DNA of 64,000 nucleotides from Ensifer sp. LC163 (GTDB taxonomy: Bacteria; Pseudomonadota; Alphaproteobacteria; Rhizobiales; Rhizobiaceae). Every line of letters starts with the position of its first letter. The stretch's first letter is position 1. Under the pieces are notes generated by a model. That model was not told the origin of the DNA. It made no database searches and saw nothing but the letters and a program-made list of their open reading frames with translations. The stretch is taken from NCBI RefSeq assembly GCF_001695855.1, contig NZ_MBSS01000023.1, positions 310,001-374,000 of the forward strand, in the 5' to 3' direction. This document shows, one piece after another, positions 34,421-43,647 of the stretch. Both the position numbers and the translations under genes were made by a program.

Positions 34421-35962
34421 ATGAGCATGAACGAACCCATAACCCGCCGCAGTGCGCTGGCACTAGCAGCCGTCTGCCTGTCCTCGCTGATGTTCGGCCT
34501 GGAGATTTCGAGCATTCCGGCAATCCTGCCGACGCTGGAGCAGGTGCTGGGCGCAGATTTCAAGCAGCTGCAATGGATCATGAACGCCTATACCATCGCC
34601 GTCACGGCGGTTCTGATGGCGGCCGGAACACTGGCCGATCGCTACGGCCGCAAGCGCGTCTTCGTCGTTGGTATCATCGCCTTCGGCATCGCCTCGCTGA
34701 TCTGCGGATTGACCGACAACACCTCGGTATTGATCGTCGCTCGCTTCATCCAGGGCATGGCCGGCGGCGTGATGCTCATCTGCCAGATCGCCGTCCTGTC
34801 GCACCAGTTCCAATCCGGCCGCCAGCGCGGGATCGCGTTCAGCTGGTGGGGCATCATCTTCGGCATCGGGCTCGGCTTTGGTCCGATCGTCGGTGGCGCG
34901 ACCGTCGCGCTGTTAAGCTGGGAATGGGTGTTTCTGGTCCACGTCGTGCTTTCAGGCATCACGATGGCGCTTGCGCTCGCGGGCGTACAGGAGTCGCGTG
35001 ACCCTGAAGCCGAGAGCCTCGACATCGCCGGCATCGTGACGTTGTCGGCCGCGGTCTTCTGCCTCGCTTATTTTATCACACAAGGCCCTGAACTCGGCTT
35101 TACCAGCCCGACCGCACTGTCGATCCTCGGCATTGCCATCGTCAGCCTGATCGGCTTCGTCATTGCCGAAAAAGTCAGCGCCCGGCCGATGTTCGATTTT
35201 TCGGCGTTCCGCATCCGCAGCTTCTCCGGCGCGCTGTTCGGTTCGATGGGCATGAACATCAGCTTCTGGCCGTTCATGATCTATCTGCCGATCTGGTTTC
35301 AGGCAGGACTCGGCTATGACGGCGTGACCGCGAGCATCGCACTGCTGGCCTACACGCTTCCCCCGCTCGTGGTCCCGCCCTTTGCCGAGCGCCTGATGCT
35401 TCGCCTTCGTCCCGGGATCGTCATCCCGGCCGGGCTGTTCACCATCGGTCTCGGCTTCCTCATGATGAAGATCGGCAGCAGCGTCGCCAACGCCAGCTGG
35501 CTGACGATGCTGCCGGGATGCGTGGTGGCGGGTATCGGCCTCGGCTTCACCAACACGACAGTCACCAACGCCGCGACCGGCGCGGTCGCCGCTGAGCGCG
35601 CCGGCATGGCCTCGGGCATCGACACCAGCGCACGGATGATTTCGCTGGCGATCAACATTGCGCTCATGGGCCTGATCCTGGTCGAAGGCGTCCTGTCTTC
35701 GCTGCAAAGCTCGCTTTTCGGGCAGACAGCCGACACCGGGCTGCGCACGCTCGCCGAGAAAATCTCGGCCGGCGGCATGCTGTCGTCCGACGACGGCCTG
35801 TCGGAAACCGTCATCCAGACGGCGCTGCGGGACGGTTTTGGCTGGGTCATGCTCTACGGCGCGATCGGCGTCTGGCTCTCGGCCGCAGCAAGCCTGCTCG
35901 TCTTCGGCCTGCGCGCCAAGGCGGAAACCGCACTCGAGTGTTCGACCGCAAAATCGTTGTGA
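34421..35962 (+). CDS. MFS transporter, DHA2 (14-TM) family
   Basis: The 513-residue membrane protein has about 14 hydrophobic segments. The motif GTLADRYGRKRVFVVG fits the cytosolic loop 2-3 signature, and the TM5 block is GIGLGFGPIVGGATVALLSWEWVFLV. This is the EmrB/QacA-type DHA2 family, which exports drugs or toxic metabolites by proton antiport. ATG 34421 is chosen (MSMNEPITRRS) because upstream residues are unrelated to the family and fall in the divergent promoter. Its regulator is the neighbouring LysR protein. Confidence 0.9.
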   Translation: MSMNEPITRRSALALAAVCLSSLMFGLEISSIPAILPTLEQVLGADFKQLQWIMNAYTIAVTAVLMAAGTLADRYGRKRVFVVGIIAFGIASLICGLTDNTSVLIVARFIQGMAGGVMLICQIAVLSHQFQSGRQRGIAFSWWGIIFGIGLGFGPIVGGATVALLSWEWVFLVHVVLSGITMALALAGVQESRDPEAESLDIAGIVTLSAAVFCLAYFITQGPELGFTSPTALSILGIAIVSLIGFVIAEKVSARPMFDFSAFRIRSFSGALFGSMGMNISFWPFMIYLPIWFQAGLGYDGVTASIALLAYTLPPLVVPPFAERLMLRLRPGIVIPAGLFTIGLGFLMMKIGSSVANASWLTMLPGCVVAGIGLGFTNTTVTNAATGAVAAERAGMASGIDTSARMISLAINIALMGLILVEGVLSSLQSSLFGQTADTGLRTLAEKISAGGMLSSDDGLSETVIQTALRDGFGWVMLYGAIGVWLSAAASLLVFGLRAKAETALECSTAKSL

Positions 35963-36170
35963 CCGACGCCGCCAACCAGCGACCGGCGGCTGATAGGCGC
36001 ATCGCGCCGAACAAGTCAGGTCGATAGGCCCGAATAGCGGTTCCAGCGACCCGATCGACCTCTGCCGCGTCGACAAAACCCGTCGGCGCGGCGAAAAGTC
36101 CATTCACGGCGGCACCGGCGAAGGCTATAGCGGGACTATCGTTGACGCAGATATATTGGACGCTTTGCCC

Positions 36171-37403
36171 ATGACCGACACTGTTATCGACCGCTTTCTT
36201 CGCTACGTCGTTATCGACACCCAATCGGATGCCAAATCGAAGACCCAGCCCACAACCGAGAAACAGAAGACCCTCGGCCGGCTTCTGGTCGAAGAGCTGC
36301 TGGCGATGGGCGTATCGGACGCGCATCTCGACGAATACGGCTATGTCTATGCAACCATTCCGTCAAACGTCGACAAGCCGGTCCCGGTCATCTGCTTCTG
36401 CTCGCACATGGACACGGCACCCGATTTTACCGGCACCAATGTCAAGCCGCAGATCGTCAGGAACTACCAGGGCGGCGACATCCGGCTCACCGGCGATCCG
36501 CAGCAGGTCATTCGCGTCAGCGAGCACCCGGTTCTGCTCGACCAGATCGGCAATGACATCATCACAACCGACGGCACCACGCTTTTGGGTGCGGACGATA
36601 AGGCCGGCGTTGCCGAGATCATGTCGGCGGCACAGTTCCTGATGGACAATCCTGATGTCAGGCACGGCACCATCCGTATCCTGTTCACCCCCGACGAAGA
36701 AGTCGGTCGCGGCGCCGACACGGTCGACCTCAAGAAGCTCGGCGCCCAGTTCGGCTACACCATCGACGGCGAAACTGCCGGCCATATCGAAGACGAGACC
36801 TTCTCCGCCGACGGTGTCGAGATCACCATATCAGGCGTCGCCATCCATCCGGGCTTTGCCAAGGGCAAGATGGAGAACGCCATCAAGATCGCCGGCGCCA
36901 TCATCGACCGCCTGCCGAGGGACATCGCCCCTGAAAGTACTGAAGGCCGCGAAGGATTCATTCACCCGACCGGCGTGACCGGCACGATGGAAAAAGCCAG
37001 CCTCAGCCTGATCGTCCGCGATTTCGAGGACGAGAGCCTGGCGACCAAAGAGGCCATGATCGAGGGCATCGTCAGGCAAGTGATCGCCGCCTATCCCGGC
37101 TCTTCCTACACCTTCGAGGTCAAGCAGCAGTATCGCAACATGAAGGCGATCCTTGCCCGCAATCCCGAGATTGCCGACAATGCGCTCGAGGCGGTGCGCC
37201 GCGCCGGCATGACGCCGGTGCGCGGCAGCATCCGCGGCGGCACCGACGGCTCGCGCCTGTCGTTCATGGGTCTGCCCTGCCCCAACATCTTCGCCGGCGG
37301 CCATGCCTTTCATTCGCCGCTGGAATGGGTGAGCCGCCAGGACATGGAGCGGGCCGTCAAGACGCTGGTCGAGCTGGCGAAGGTCTGGGAAGAGCGCGCC
37401 TGA
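36171..37403 (+). CDS. pepT: Peptidase T (tripeptide aminopeptidase)
   Basis: The 410-residue M20-family metallopeptidase has metal ligands His and Asp in FCSHMDTAPD, the bridging Asp in LLGADDKAGVAEI, the catalytic/ligand Glu pair in LFTPDEEVGRG and the final His in FAGGHAFHSPLEW. The blocks NVKPQIVRNYQGGDI and ITTDGTTLLGADDKAG match E. coli PepT closely. It removes the N-terminal residue from tripeptides in the cytoplasm. ATG 36171 is chosen over 36156 from the family's N terminus (M-D-x-x-x-x-RFLRYV). It is single-gene and convergent with the ABC-F gene. Confidence 0.94.
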   Translation: MTDTVIDRFLRYVVIDTQSDAKSKTQPTTEKQKTLGRLLVEELLAMGVSDAHLDEYGYVYATIPSNVDKPVPVICFCSHMDTAPDFTGTNVKPQIVRNYQGGDIRLTGDPQQVIRVSEHPVLLDQIGNDIITTDGTTLLGADDKAGVAEIMSAAQFLMDNPDVRHGTIRILFTPDEEVGRGADTVDLKKLGAQFGYTIDGETAGHIEDETFSADGVEITISGVAIHPGFAKGKMENAIKIAGAIIDRLPRDIAPESTEGREGFIHPTGVTGTMEKASLSLIVRDFEDESLATKEAMIEGIVRQVIAAYPGSSYTFEVKQQYRNMKAILARNPEIADNALEAVRRAGMTPVRGSIRGGTDGSRLSFMGLPCPNIFAGGHAFHSPLEWVSRQDMERAVKTLVELAKVWEERA

Positions 37404-37451
37404 CGCCGTTCGCCCGAACCGGCGCTGCCATTTCGGGATAGAGCATCGAAA

Positions 37452-37496
37452 AACGACAAGAGCCGAAGCACGTGACGTGCTTCGGCTCTTGTCGTT
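37452..37496. terminator. Long perfect hairpin between convergent genes
   Basis: 22-bp perfect arms around a single central base form the core AAGAGCCGAAGCACGT-G-ACGTGCTTCGGCTCTT, extended by AACGAC/GTCGTT. It lies between the convergent ends of pepT (37403) and the ABC-F gene (37535). No T-run follows, so it is either a bidirectional stop for transcription or an unclassified repeat. Confidence 0.6.
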
Positions 37497-37534
37497 ACAG
37501 GCATCGGTCGCGGCAGAACCGCGACCGATCGAAA

Positions 37535-39157
37535 TTAGCTGCGCAGGCCCGGCGCCTCCTGGCCGGTGCGCGCGACATATTCGGTATAGCCACCGCCATA
37601 TTGATGCACGCCGTCGGGCGTCAATTCCAGGACGCGATTGGACAGCGCCGCCAGGAAATGGCGGTCGTGCGAGACGAACAACATCGTGCCTTCGTACTGC
37701 GCCAACGCCTTGATCAGCATTTCCTTGGTGTCGAGATCGAGGTGGTTGGTGGGCTCGTCGAGCACCAGCAGGTTCGGCGGATCGAACAGCATCATCGCCA
37801 TCACCAGCCGCGCCTTCTCGCCGCCCGAAAGCACACGGCAGCGCTTCTCGACGTCGTCGCCGGAAAAGCCGAAGCAGCCGGCAAGCGCCCGGAGCGGCCC
37901 CTGGCCTGCCTGCGGGAACGTATCTTCCAGCGACTGGAACACCGTGCGCTCGCCATCGAGCAGATCCATGGCGTGCTGGGCGAAGTAGCCCATCTTCACG
38001 CTGGCTCCGAGCGCAACGCTGCCCTCGTCCGGATCGGTCGAGCCCGTCACCAGCTTCAAAAGCGTGGACTTGCCGGCGCCGTTGATGCCCATGATGCACC
38101 AGCGCTCGCGGCGGCGTACCATAAAGTCCAGGCCCTCATAGATGCTGCGCTCGCCGTATTTCTTGTGCACGTTCTTGAGGTTGACGACGTCTTCGCCCGA
38201 CCGCGGCGCCGGCCGGAACTCGAACGACACGGTCTGCCGGCGCTTCGGCGGCTCGACCCGGTCGATCTTTTCGAGTTTCTTGACCCGGCTTTGCACCTGG
38301 GCTGCGTGCGAAGCGCGCGCCTTGAAGCGCTCGATGAACTTGATCTCCTTGGCGAGCATCGCCTGCTGGCGTTCGAACTGGGCCAGCTGGTGCTTTTCGT
38401 TCTGCGCCCGCTGCTGCTCATAGAACCCGTAGTCGCCGGAATAGCTGTTGAGCGAGCCGCCGTCGATCTCGACCACCTTGGTGATGATCCGGTTCATGAA
38501 CTCGCGATCGTGCGAGGTCATCAGCAGCGCGCCTTCATAACCCTTGAGGAAGGCTTCAAGCCAGATCAGGCTTTCGAGATCCAGGTGGTTGCTCGGTTCG
38601 TCGAGCAGCATCACATCGGGGCGCATCAGCAGGATGCGGGCGAGCGCGACGCGCATCTTCCAGCCGCCCGAAAGCGCGCCGACGTCGCCGTCCATCATCT
38701 CCTGGGAGAAGCTCAAGCCAGCCAGCACTTCCCGCGCGCGACCCTCCAGCGCGTAGCCGTCGAGTTCCTCGTAGCGTGCCTGCACCTCGCCGTAGCGCTC
38801 GATGATCGCGTCCATCTCATCGAGACGATCGGGATCGACCATGGCGGCTTCAAGCTCGTGCAGTTCGGCGGCAACGGTGCTCACCGGACCGGCACCGTTC
38901 ATCACCTCAGCCACAGCGCTGCCGCCCGACATCTCGCCGACATCCTGGTTGAAGTAACCGATCGTCACGCCCTTATCGACGGCGACCTGGCCCTCGTCCG
39001 GCATCTCTTCCCCGGTGATCATCCGGAAGAGCGACGTCTTGCCCGCACCATTGGGGCCGACAAGGCCGACCTTCTCGCCCTTGTTGAGGGCTGCGGATGC
39101 CTCGATGAAGAGAATCCGGTGGCTGAGCTGCTTGCTGATATTCTCGATACGAATCAT
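37535..39157 (-). CDS. ABC-F family ATP-binding protein
   Basis: The 540-residue protein has two ABC domains in one chain and no membrane segment. Walker A GPNGAGKTS and GINGAGKST, signatures LSGGWKMRVALAR and LSGGEKARLVMAM, and Walker B LLDEPSNHLD and VLDEPTNHLD are all present. The linker of about 80 residues (FERQQAMLAKEIKFIERFKARASHAAQVQSRVKKLEK) is the basic helical P-site tRNA-interaction motif. The family acts on ribosomes as translation factors or antibiotic-protection proteins. The overall form resembles YbiT-like housekeeping members. Confidence 0.93.
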   Translation of the reverse strand: MIRIENISKQLSHRILFIEASAALNKGEKVGLVGPNGAGKTSLFRMITGEEMPDEGQVAVDKGVTIGYFNQDVGEMSGGSAVAEVMNGAGPVSTVAAELHELEAAMVDPDRLDEMDAIIERYGEVQARYEELDGYALEGRAREVLAGLSFSQEMMDGDVGALSGGWKMRVALARILLMRPDVMLLDEPSNHLDLESLIWLEAFLKGYEGALLMTSHDREFMNRIITKVVEIDGGSLNSYSGDYGFYEQQRAQNEKHQLAQFERQQAMLAKEIKFIERFKARASHAAQVQSRVKKLEKIDRVEPPKRRQTVSFEFRPAPRSGEDVVNLKNVHKKYGERSIYEGLDFMVRRRERWCIMGINGAGKSTLLKLVTGSTDPDEGSVALGASVKMGYFAQHAMDLLDGERTVFQSLEDTFPQAGQGPLRALAGCFGFSGDDVEKRCRVLSGGEKARLVMAMMLFDPPNLLVLDEPTNHLDLDTKEMLIKALAQYEGTMLFVSHDRHFLAALSNRVLELTPDGVHQYGGGYTEYVARTGQEAPGLRS

Positions 39158-39300
39158 ATTTTAGGGGCCCGAAACGTTGCGGCGCCCTTATGTCACGGGT
39201 AGCGGCTCGGCGGCAAACGCTGATTCGCGGCGTCTGCCCACCCAAAAATGCACGGGGAACGAGGCATCAAGTCGCTTTGACGCCCCGTTCAGCCACAGGA

Positions 39301-41331
39301 TTACTGCTCGGAATAGAAGCCGTAGAGAACCGGCATCAGCCCGACCAATGCCTCGAAGCGTTTGAAATTCTTGCGCTCCGGGCGGGTCCAGCCGGTTTCG
39401 GCCAGAGCCGACAGCCGCGGGAACACCAGGCGATCGAACACCCCTCGATCGGTCATCGGCTCGGACCAGATGCAGCACTGCAGCCCGCGCAGATGCTTCT
39501 TCTGGCTGTCGGTCCAGCCTTCGATCGGATCGAACAGGTACAGTTTTTCCGGATCCGACCACCCCGCCCAGCTGGCGCCGGGCTCGGACCAGGCCGGGCT
39601 GTTGGCCATGTCGAGATAGTAGACCTGGCCCGGGCAAACGACGATATCGTAGCCTTCGCCGGCAAGCTCCGCATTGGCCTCGACCGTTCGCCAACCGAAG
39701 AGCAGCGATTTTTCCTTGTCGATGACGTTGCCATGGGCGGCCTCCTGCCAGCCGCCGGTAACGCAGCCGCGGCTTGCGAGGAACCCCTGGACACGGGCGA
39801 GGAACTCCGCCTGCAGCACCGCCGCCCCCGATCCGTCGATCTCGTCGGCCCCATGGGTGTTGGTGACGACATTCAGCCGTCGAGCGTGGGTCGCCGCCAT
39901 CTCATCGCCGGCCATGGCGCGCAACCGCTCGAGCGCCTGCGGCGAACCCGACCAGGCGCCGAGCGGCACCTCGTCGGCACCGACATGGATGATCTTCGAC
40001 GGGAAGAGTTCGATCAGTTCGTCGAAGACGACCTCGAGCACCCGATAGGTTTCTTCGCGCGCCGGGTTGAGGCAATTGTCCGGGAAACCCTGCACGGAAT
40101 AATAGCTGCCGGCTTCGTTGGGATCGCGCAGCTCGGGAATGGCCTGCAGCATGGCAAAGGAATGTCCGGGGACATCGATCTCCGGCATCACCTCGATGCC
40201 GAGGGTCTGCGCCAAGGCGACGATCTCGCGAACGGCAGCCTTGGTGTAGTAGCCGCCAGTGACCTGCGGGCCGGAGCCGAGCAGCGGCGGGATCTTGCGG
40301 CCATGACCGCGCCAGGCGCCGATATCGGTCAGCGCCGGATAGGCGTCGATCTCGATCCGCCAGGCTTCGTCATCCGACAGATGCCAGTGGAAGCGGTTGA
40401 GTTTGTTCCAGGCCATCAGCCGCAGGAACCGGGAGACCTCGGCAGTGCTGTAGAACTGCCGGGCAACGTCGAGATGGGTGCCGCGCCAGCCGAGCGCGGG
40501 CTCGTCCCGGATCTCGCCGCCGGCCGGAAACAGGAATGTGCCGGGGTGAAGCCTCGCGCCGCGCAGGATCTGCCCGAGCGTGATCAGGCCGTAGAGGAGG
40601 CCGGTGCGCGTGCCGCCGGTCACCGCCACTCCCGCTGGCGAGAAGCGGATGACATAGGCTTCCTCCGCAAGATCGCCGGAGAGTGAGAGGGTTGCCGGAA
40701 GGCCACCTTCCGCCACCGGCCGGACAATGCCTTCGACCGGAAACAGGCTGCCCGTCAGCTCGGCAAAGGCAAGTGCTGCGGCCCCGGCTTCCGCCCCTTC
40801 CGGCGCAAGATCGAGCCCGAGCGGCGGTGTCATACGGCCGGAGACGGACACGTCCTGCGGCCAGGGCACGACCGAAACGGCGACGGGTGCGACCTTCGGT
40901 ACGGGATAGATGACAGCACCGCGTTTCAGTTCGGCATTGTCGCCGTGGGCGCGCGACGGCAAGACCGAGATTGGCGCGGTGCTGCCGTCGGCAAGAACGA
41001 GATAGGCGGAGTTGGCGCCATCGGTCCAGTGCTGCGGCTCGAAACTCATTCCATGCGCTTTCACTGTCCACGCGCTGCCCGGCTGAAGCACCAGCTCAGC
41101 CGGCGGCGCGAACTCGGAATGGTTGGAAAGCCGGCTCAATAATGTCCCGCCTTCGACGACCGCTGCGGGGTCGATGCGTGCTGGCCCGGAGACGCAAAGG
41201 CGAAAACCCTTCAGCGGGCGATCGGAGGCGTTCGTCAGTGTCAGCGAATAAACCGCTTGGGTATCCGTCTTTGCCGGCGTCCAGAGCGTTTCCAGCCGAA
41301 ATTCCGGTTTGGTGGCGATCGTCATCATCAT
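39301..41331 (-). CDS. Beta-N-acetylhexosaminidase (glycoside hydrolase family 20)
   Basis: The 676-residue protein has an N-terminal region (1-150) of unclear fold, a GH20b-type domain, then a GH20 TIM barrel (GWRGTHLDVARQFY, FHWHLSDDEAWRIEIDAYP). The catalytic Asp453-Glu454 pair in HVGADEVPLGAW provides substrate-assisted hydrolysis. It releases terminal N-acetylglucosamine or N-acetylgalactosamine. There is no signal peptide, so it acts in the cytoplasm on imported oligosaccharides. Three consecutive ATG codons at 41331, 41328 and 41325 follow CCTGGAG; the last has the best spacing. It follows a GNAT gene by 11 bases. Confidence 0.9.
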   Translation of the reverse strand: MMMTIATKPEFRLETLWTPAKTDTQAVYSLTLTNASDRPLKGFRLCVSGPARIDPAAVVEGGTLLSRLSNHSEFAPPAELVLQPGSAWTVKAHGMSFEPQHWTDGANSAYLVLADGSTAPISVLPSRAHGDNAELKRGAVIYPVPKVAPVAVSVVPWPQDVSVSGRMTPPLGLDLAPEGAEAGAAALAFAELTGSLFPVEGIVRPVAEGGLPATLSLSGDLAEEAYVIRFSPAGVAVTGGTRTGLLYGLITLGQILRGARLHPGTFLFPAGGEIRDEPALGWRGTHLDVARQFYSTAEVSRFLRLMAWNKLNRFHWHLSDDEAWRIEIDAYPALTDIGAWRGHGRKIPPLLGSGPQVTGGYYTKAAVREIVALAQTLGIEVMPEIDVPGHSFAMLQAIPELRDPNEAGSYYSVQGFPDNCLNPAREETYRVLEVVFDELIELFPSKIIHVGADEVPLGAWSGSPQALERLRAMAGDEMAATHARRLNVVTNTHGADEIDGSGAAVLQAEFLARVQGFLASRGCVTGGWQEAAHGNVIDKEKSLLFGWRTVEANAELAGEGYDIVVCPGQVYYLDMANSPAWSEPGASWAGWSDPEKLYLFDPIEGWTDSQKKHLRGLQCCIWSEPMTDRGVFDRLVFPRLSALAETGWTRPERKNFKRFEALVGLMPVLYGFYSEQ

Positions 41332-41342
41332 CTCCAGGAGGT

Positions 41343-41819
41343 TTAGTCGTCGATCTTGAGCATGCCGGCATAGATGCCGGGCGCGGAATTGGGGATTGGC
41401 ATGGCGCCGACGGTCCGCTCGTAGAACTCCGACGGTCCGACGTCGCCGATGATGGCATAGGCGTAGCCCATCGTCTTCAAGTCGAACAAAGAAGCAAGCA
41501 GCAAAGCATGCCCGATACCTTCGCCGCGGGCCGCTTCATCGACGCCGGTCGGACCGAAGAAGCCTCGCGCGATCGACTCGTGGCAGGCAAAGCCGATGAG
41601 GTTTCCGTCGCGCGTGGCGAGAAAGCAGGTTGGCGGCTGGCGGGCGAATGCGACGGCGGTCTCACCGGCCCAACCGGACCCGAATTTCTGCCGCACCCAG
41701 CCGGTCACCCGTTCGAACTCGGGCGCCAGAGCGCGCCTGATCGTCACCCCGGCGGCATCCATCCGCTGGTCGAGGTCGGGCTTTGGTCGAAGCAGCGATA
41801 GATTGACGAGATAATCCAT
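41343..41819 (-). CDS. GNAT-family N-acetyltransferase
   Basis: The protein has 158 residues from ATG 41819, with an acetyl-CoA loop EAARGEGIGHALLLASL, the strand FLATRDGNLIGFACHE before it and the C-terminal FYERTVGAMPIPNSAPGIYAGML. Residues upstream of this ATG are not domain-like, so the longer frame is rejected. It is the first gene of a pair with the GH20 hexosaminidase (11-base gap), suggesting acetylation of an amino sugar or its product. A 33-bp palindrome lies about 107 bases upstream and may control the pair. Confidence 0.85.
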   Translation of the reverse strand: MDYLVNLSLLRPKPDLDQRMDAAGVTIRRALAPEFERVTGWVRQKFGSGWAGETAVAFARQPPTCFLATRDGNLIGFACHESIARGFFGPTGVDEAARGEGIGHALLLASLFDLKTMGYAYAIIGDVGPSEFYERTVGAMPIPNSAPGIYAGMLKIDD

Positions 41820-41925
41820 TGGGAAACCTGTGACGTTGGAACTAGGTGGCCATGATCCCGCCGACAACCTAACCGAAACGCTGCTCAACTGCCGACATCA
41901 CGACCTCCCCTCCAGGTTTCAATTT

Positions 41926-41958
41926 CATTAATAAGTCAAGCAACTTGACTTATTAATG
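41926..41958. promoter_or_regulatory. 33-bp perfect palindrome (candidate operator)
   Basis: Arms CATTAATAAGTCAAG and CTTGACTTATTAATG are perfectly complementary (15 bp) around a CAA spacer. It is AT-rich in a GC-rich neighbourhood and lies upstream of the GNAT/hexosaminidase pair (minus). It also overlaps the first codon of the relic frame on the plus strand. It could be a MarR/GntR/ROK-type operator; the regulator is not visible nearby. Confidence 0.6.
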
Positions 41959-42228
41959 TCAAGGATCGAAGGCGTGTCAATCTCCGTCTTTCAACGCCGA
42001 TTTGTCGCTCACAGGGCGTGGATGATCCGCTCCTTCGCGTTGACCTTCGTCGCGGTCACGGTGCGCCTCGACCTCATCCTGCCCGATTTCCTGCCTGTCC
42101 CCATTGAAGACGGATACGGCGCCATCTCCTTTCTTTGCTCCGTTCCCAACTGGATTGTCGCGGAGGTCGCCGTTTATCGCCGCCGTGAAGGCGCCGACGG
42201 CCCGGTGTACCGGAAGCCCGCACTATGA
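41956..42228 (+). pseudogene. Relic of a DUF2306-like membrane protein
   Basis: Ninety codons encode what looks like only the C-terminal end of a multi-pass DUF2306 protein: FVAHRAWMIRSFALTFVAVTVRLDL, then FLCSVPNWIVAEVAVYRRRE. The HRxWMIRSxALTFxxVTxR block is the recognisable part. The preceding membrane segments are missing, and the frame opens inside a perfect palindrome rather than after a ribosome site. Most likely a truncated remnant, though a small peptide cannot be excluded. Confidence 0.45.
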
Positions 42229-42250
42229 TGCGAGCCCGGCACCGGGATAC

Positions 42251-43606
42251 TTATGCCGCCGCCTGCCGGCCGAGCTCGCCAAGGCTCGCCTCGACGATAT
42301 CAAACATCTCGTCGATCTCCGCCGCCGTGATGATCATCGGTGGGCAAAAGGCGATCGAGTCGCCGATATTGCGGCAGATCAGGCCATTCTTCTGCAGGAT
42401 CGCAGCAGCCCGCGCGCCCGTCGCCCCGGCGGCAGCACCATCCGCCGGCTCGAGTTCGAGCGCGCCGATGAGGCCGACGCCCCGCGCTTCGACCGCAAGC
42501 GGATGCCGTTCGAGCGCGTTGAGCCGGCCAAGGAATTGGGGCGCAAGACGGCGGACGTTGCCGACCAGGTCCTTTTCCTCGATGATTTCAAGGTTTTCGA
42601 GCGACACGGCAGCGGCGACCGGATGTCCGCTGGCCGTAAATCCATGCCCGAGCGCTCCGATCCGGTTCGCCTCATTGGCGAGCGGCTCATAGACGGTGTC
42701 GTTGATGACAAGGGCAGCGATCGGCTGATAGGACGAGGACAGCTGCTTGGAAAGCGTCATGATATCCGGCCGCATGCCGAAGGTCTCAGATCCGAACATG
42801 TTGCCGGTGCGCCCGAAACCGCAGATCACTTCGTCGGCAATCAGCAGGATGTCGTATTTCCGCAGCACGTCCTGGATGGCCGCCCAATAGCCCTCCGGCG
42901 GAACGATGACGCCGCCGGCGCCCATCACCGGCTCGCCGATGAAGGCAGCGATCGTCTCCGGTCCCTCCTCGAGGATGAGGGCCTCCAGCTCTTCGGCGCA
43001 GCAGCGCGAAAAGGCAAGCTCGTCCTGCCCGGGTTCTGCACCGGTGCGGTAGTGCGGGCAGGTCGTGTGCAGGATGTTGGGAAACGGCAGATCGAAGGAG
43101 CGATGGTTGTTGGGCAGGCCCGTCAGGCTGGCGCTCAACGCTGTGACACCATGATAGCCCTTGATGCGCGAAATGATCTTTTTCTTCTCCGGCTTGCCAA
43201 GCGCGTTGGAACGATACCAGACCAGCTTGATCGCGGTATCGTTCGCTTCGGATCCGGAGTTGGCGAAATAGGCCTTGGACATCGGCACCGGCGCCATGGT
43301 GATCAGCTTCTCCGCCAGATCGGCGACCGGCCCGTGCGATTTCTGCGAGAAGGTATGATAGTAGGGCAGCCTCTCCATCTGGCTGCGCGCCGCCTCGACC
43401 AGCCGTTTCTCGCCGAAGCCGACCGCCACGCTCCAAAGCCCGGCCATGCCCTCGATATAGCGCTTGCCGCTGCTGTCGAAGACGTGGATGCCCTCACCCC
43501 GGTCGATGATCAGCGGCCCCTCTCGCTCCAGCCGCCGCGGGTTGGTATAGGAATGGAGATGGTAGGCCATGTCCCGCGCTTCGGTGGAATTAGGCTGTGC
43601 GGTCAT
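42251..43606 (-). CDS. Class III aminotransferase (omega-transaminase-like)
   Basis: The 451-residue fold-type I PLP enzyme shows ANSGSEANDTAIKLVWY, the pyridoxal ring stack in IKGYHGVTALSAS, LLIADEVICGFGRTGNMFG with the cofactor Asp, and the Schiff-base Lys in MTLSKQLSSSYQP. These resemble omega-amino acid:pyruvate, beta-alanine or polyamine transaminases. ATG 43606 is used since GGGAGA precedes it. It is the last gene of the long minus-strand array and probably removes the amino group from the compound left after amide hydrolysis. The amino donor is unknown. Confidence 0.9.
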   Translation of the reverse strand: MTAQPNSTEARDMAYHLHSYTNPRRLEREGPLIIDRGEGIHVFDSSGKRYIEGMAGLWSVAVGFGEKRLVEAARSQMERLPYYHTFSQKSHGPVADLAEKLITMAPVPMSKAYFANSGSEANDTAIKLVWYRSNALGKPEKKKIISRIKGYHGVTALSASLTGLPNNHRSFDLPFPNILHTTCPHYRTGAEPGQDELAFSRCCAEELEALILEEGPETIAAFIGEPVMGAGGVIVPPEGYWAAIQDVLRKYDILLIADEVICGFGRTGNMFGSETFGMRPDIMTLSKQLSSSYQPIAALVINDTVYEPLANEANRIGALGHGFTASGHPVAAAVSLENLEIIEEKDLVGNVRRLAPQFLGRLNALERHPLAVEARGVGLIGALELEPADGAAAGATGARAAAILQKNGLICRNIGDSIAFCPPMIITAAEIDEMFDIVEASLGELGRQAAA

Positions 43607-43647
43607 CGGCGTCTCCCGGTCTGATGCGTGATCACTCTGATGCGTGC

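Noticed and set aside
37472-39202. Plus-strand frame of about 576 codons
   Set aside because: It covers the ABC-F gene in antisense; the ABC-F strand has full Walker and signature motifs.
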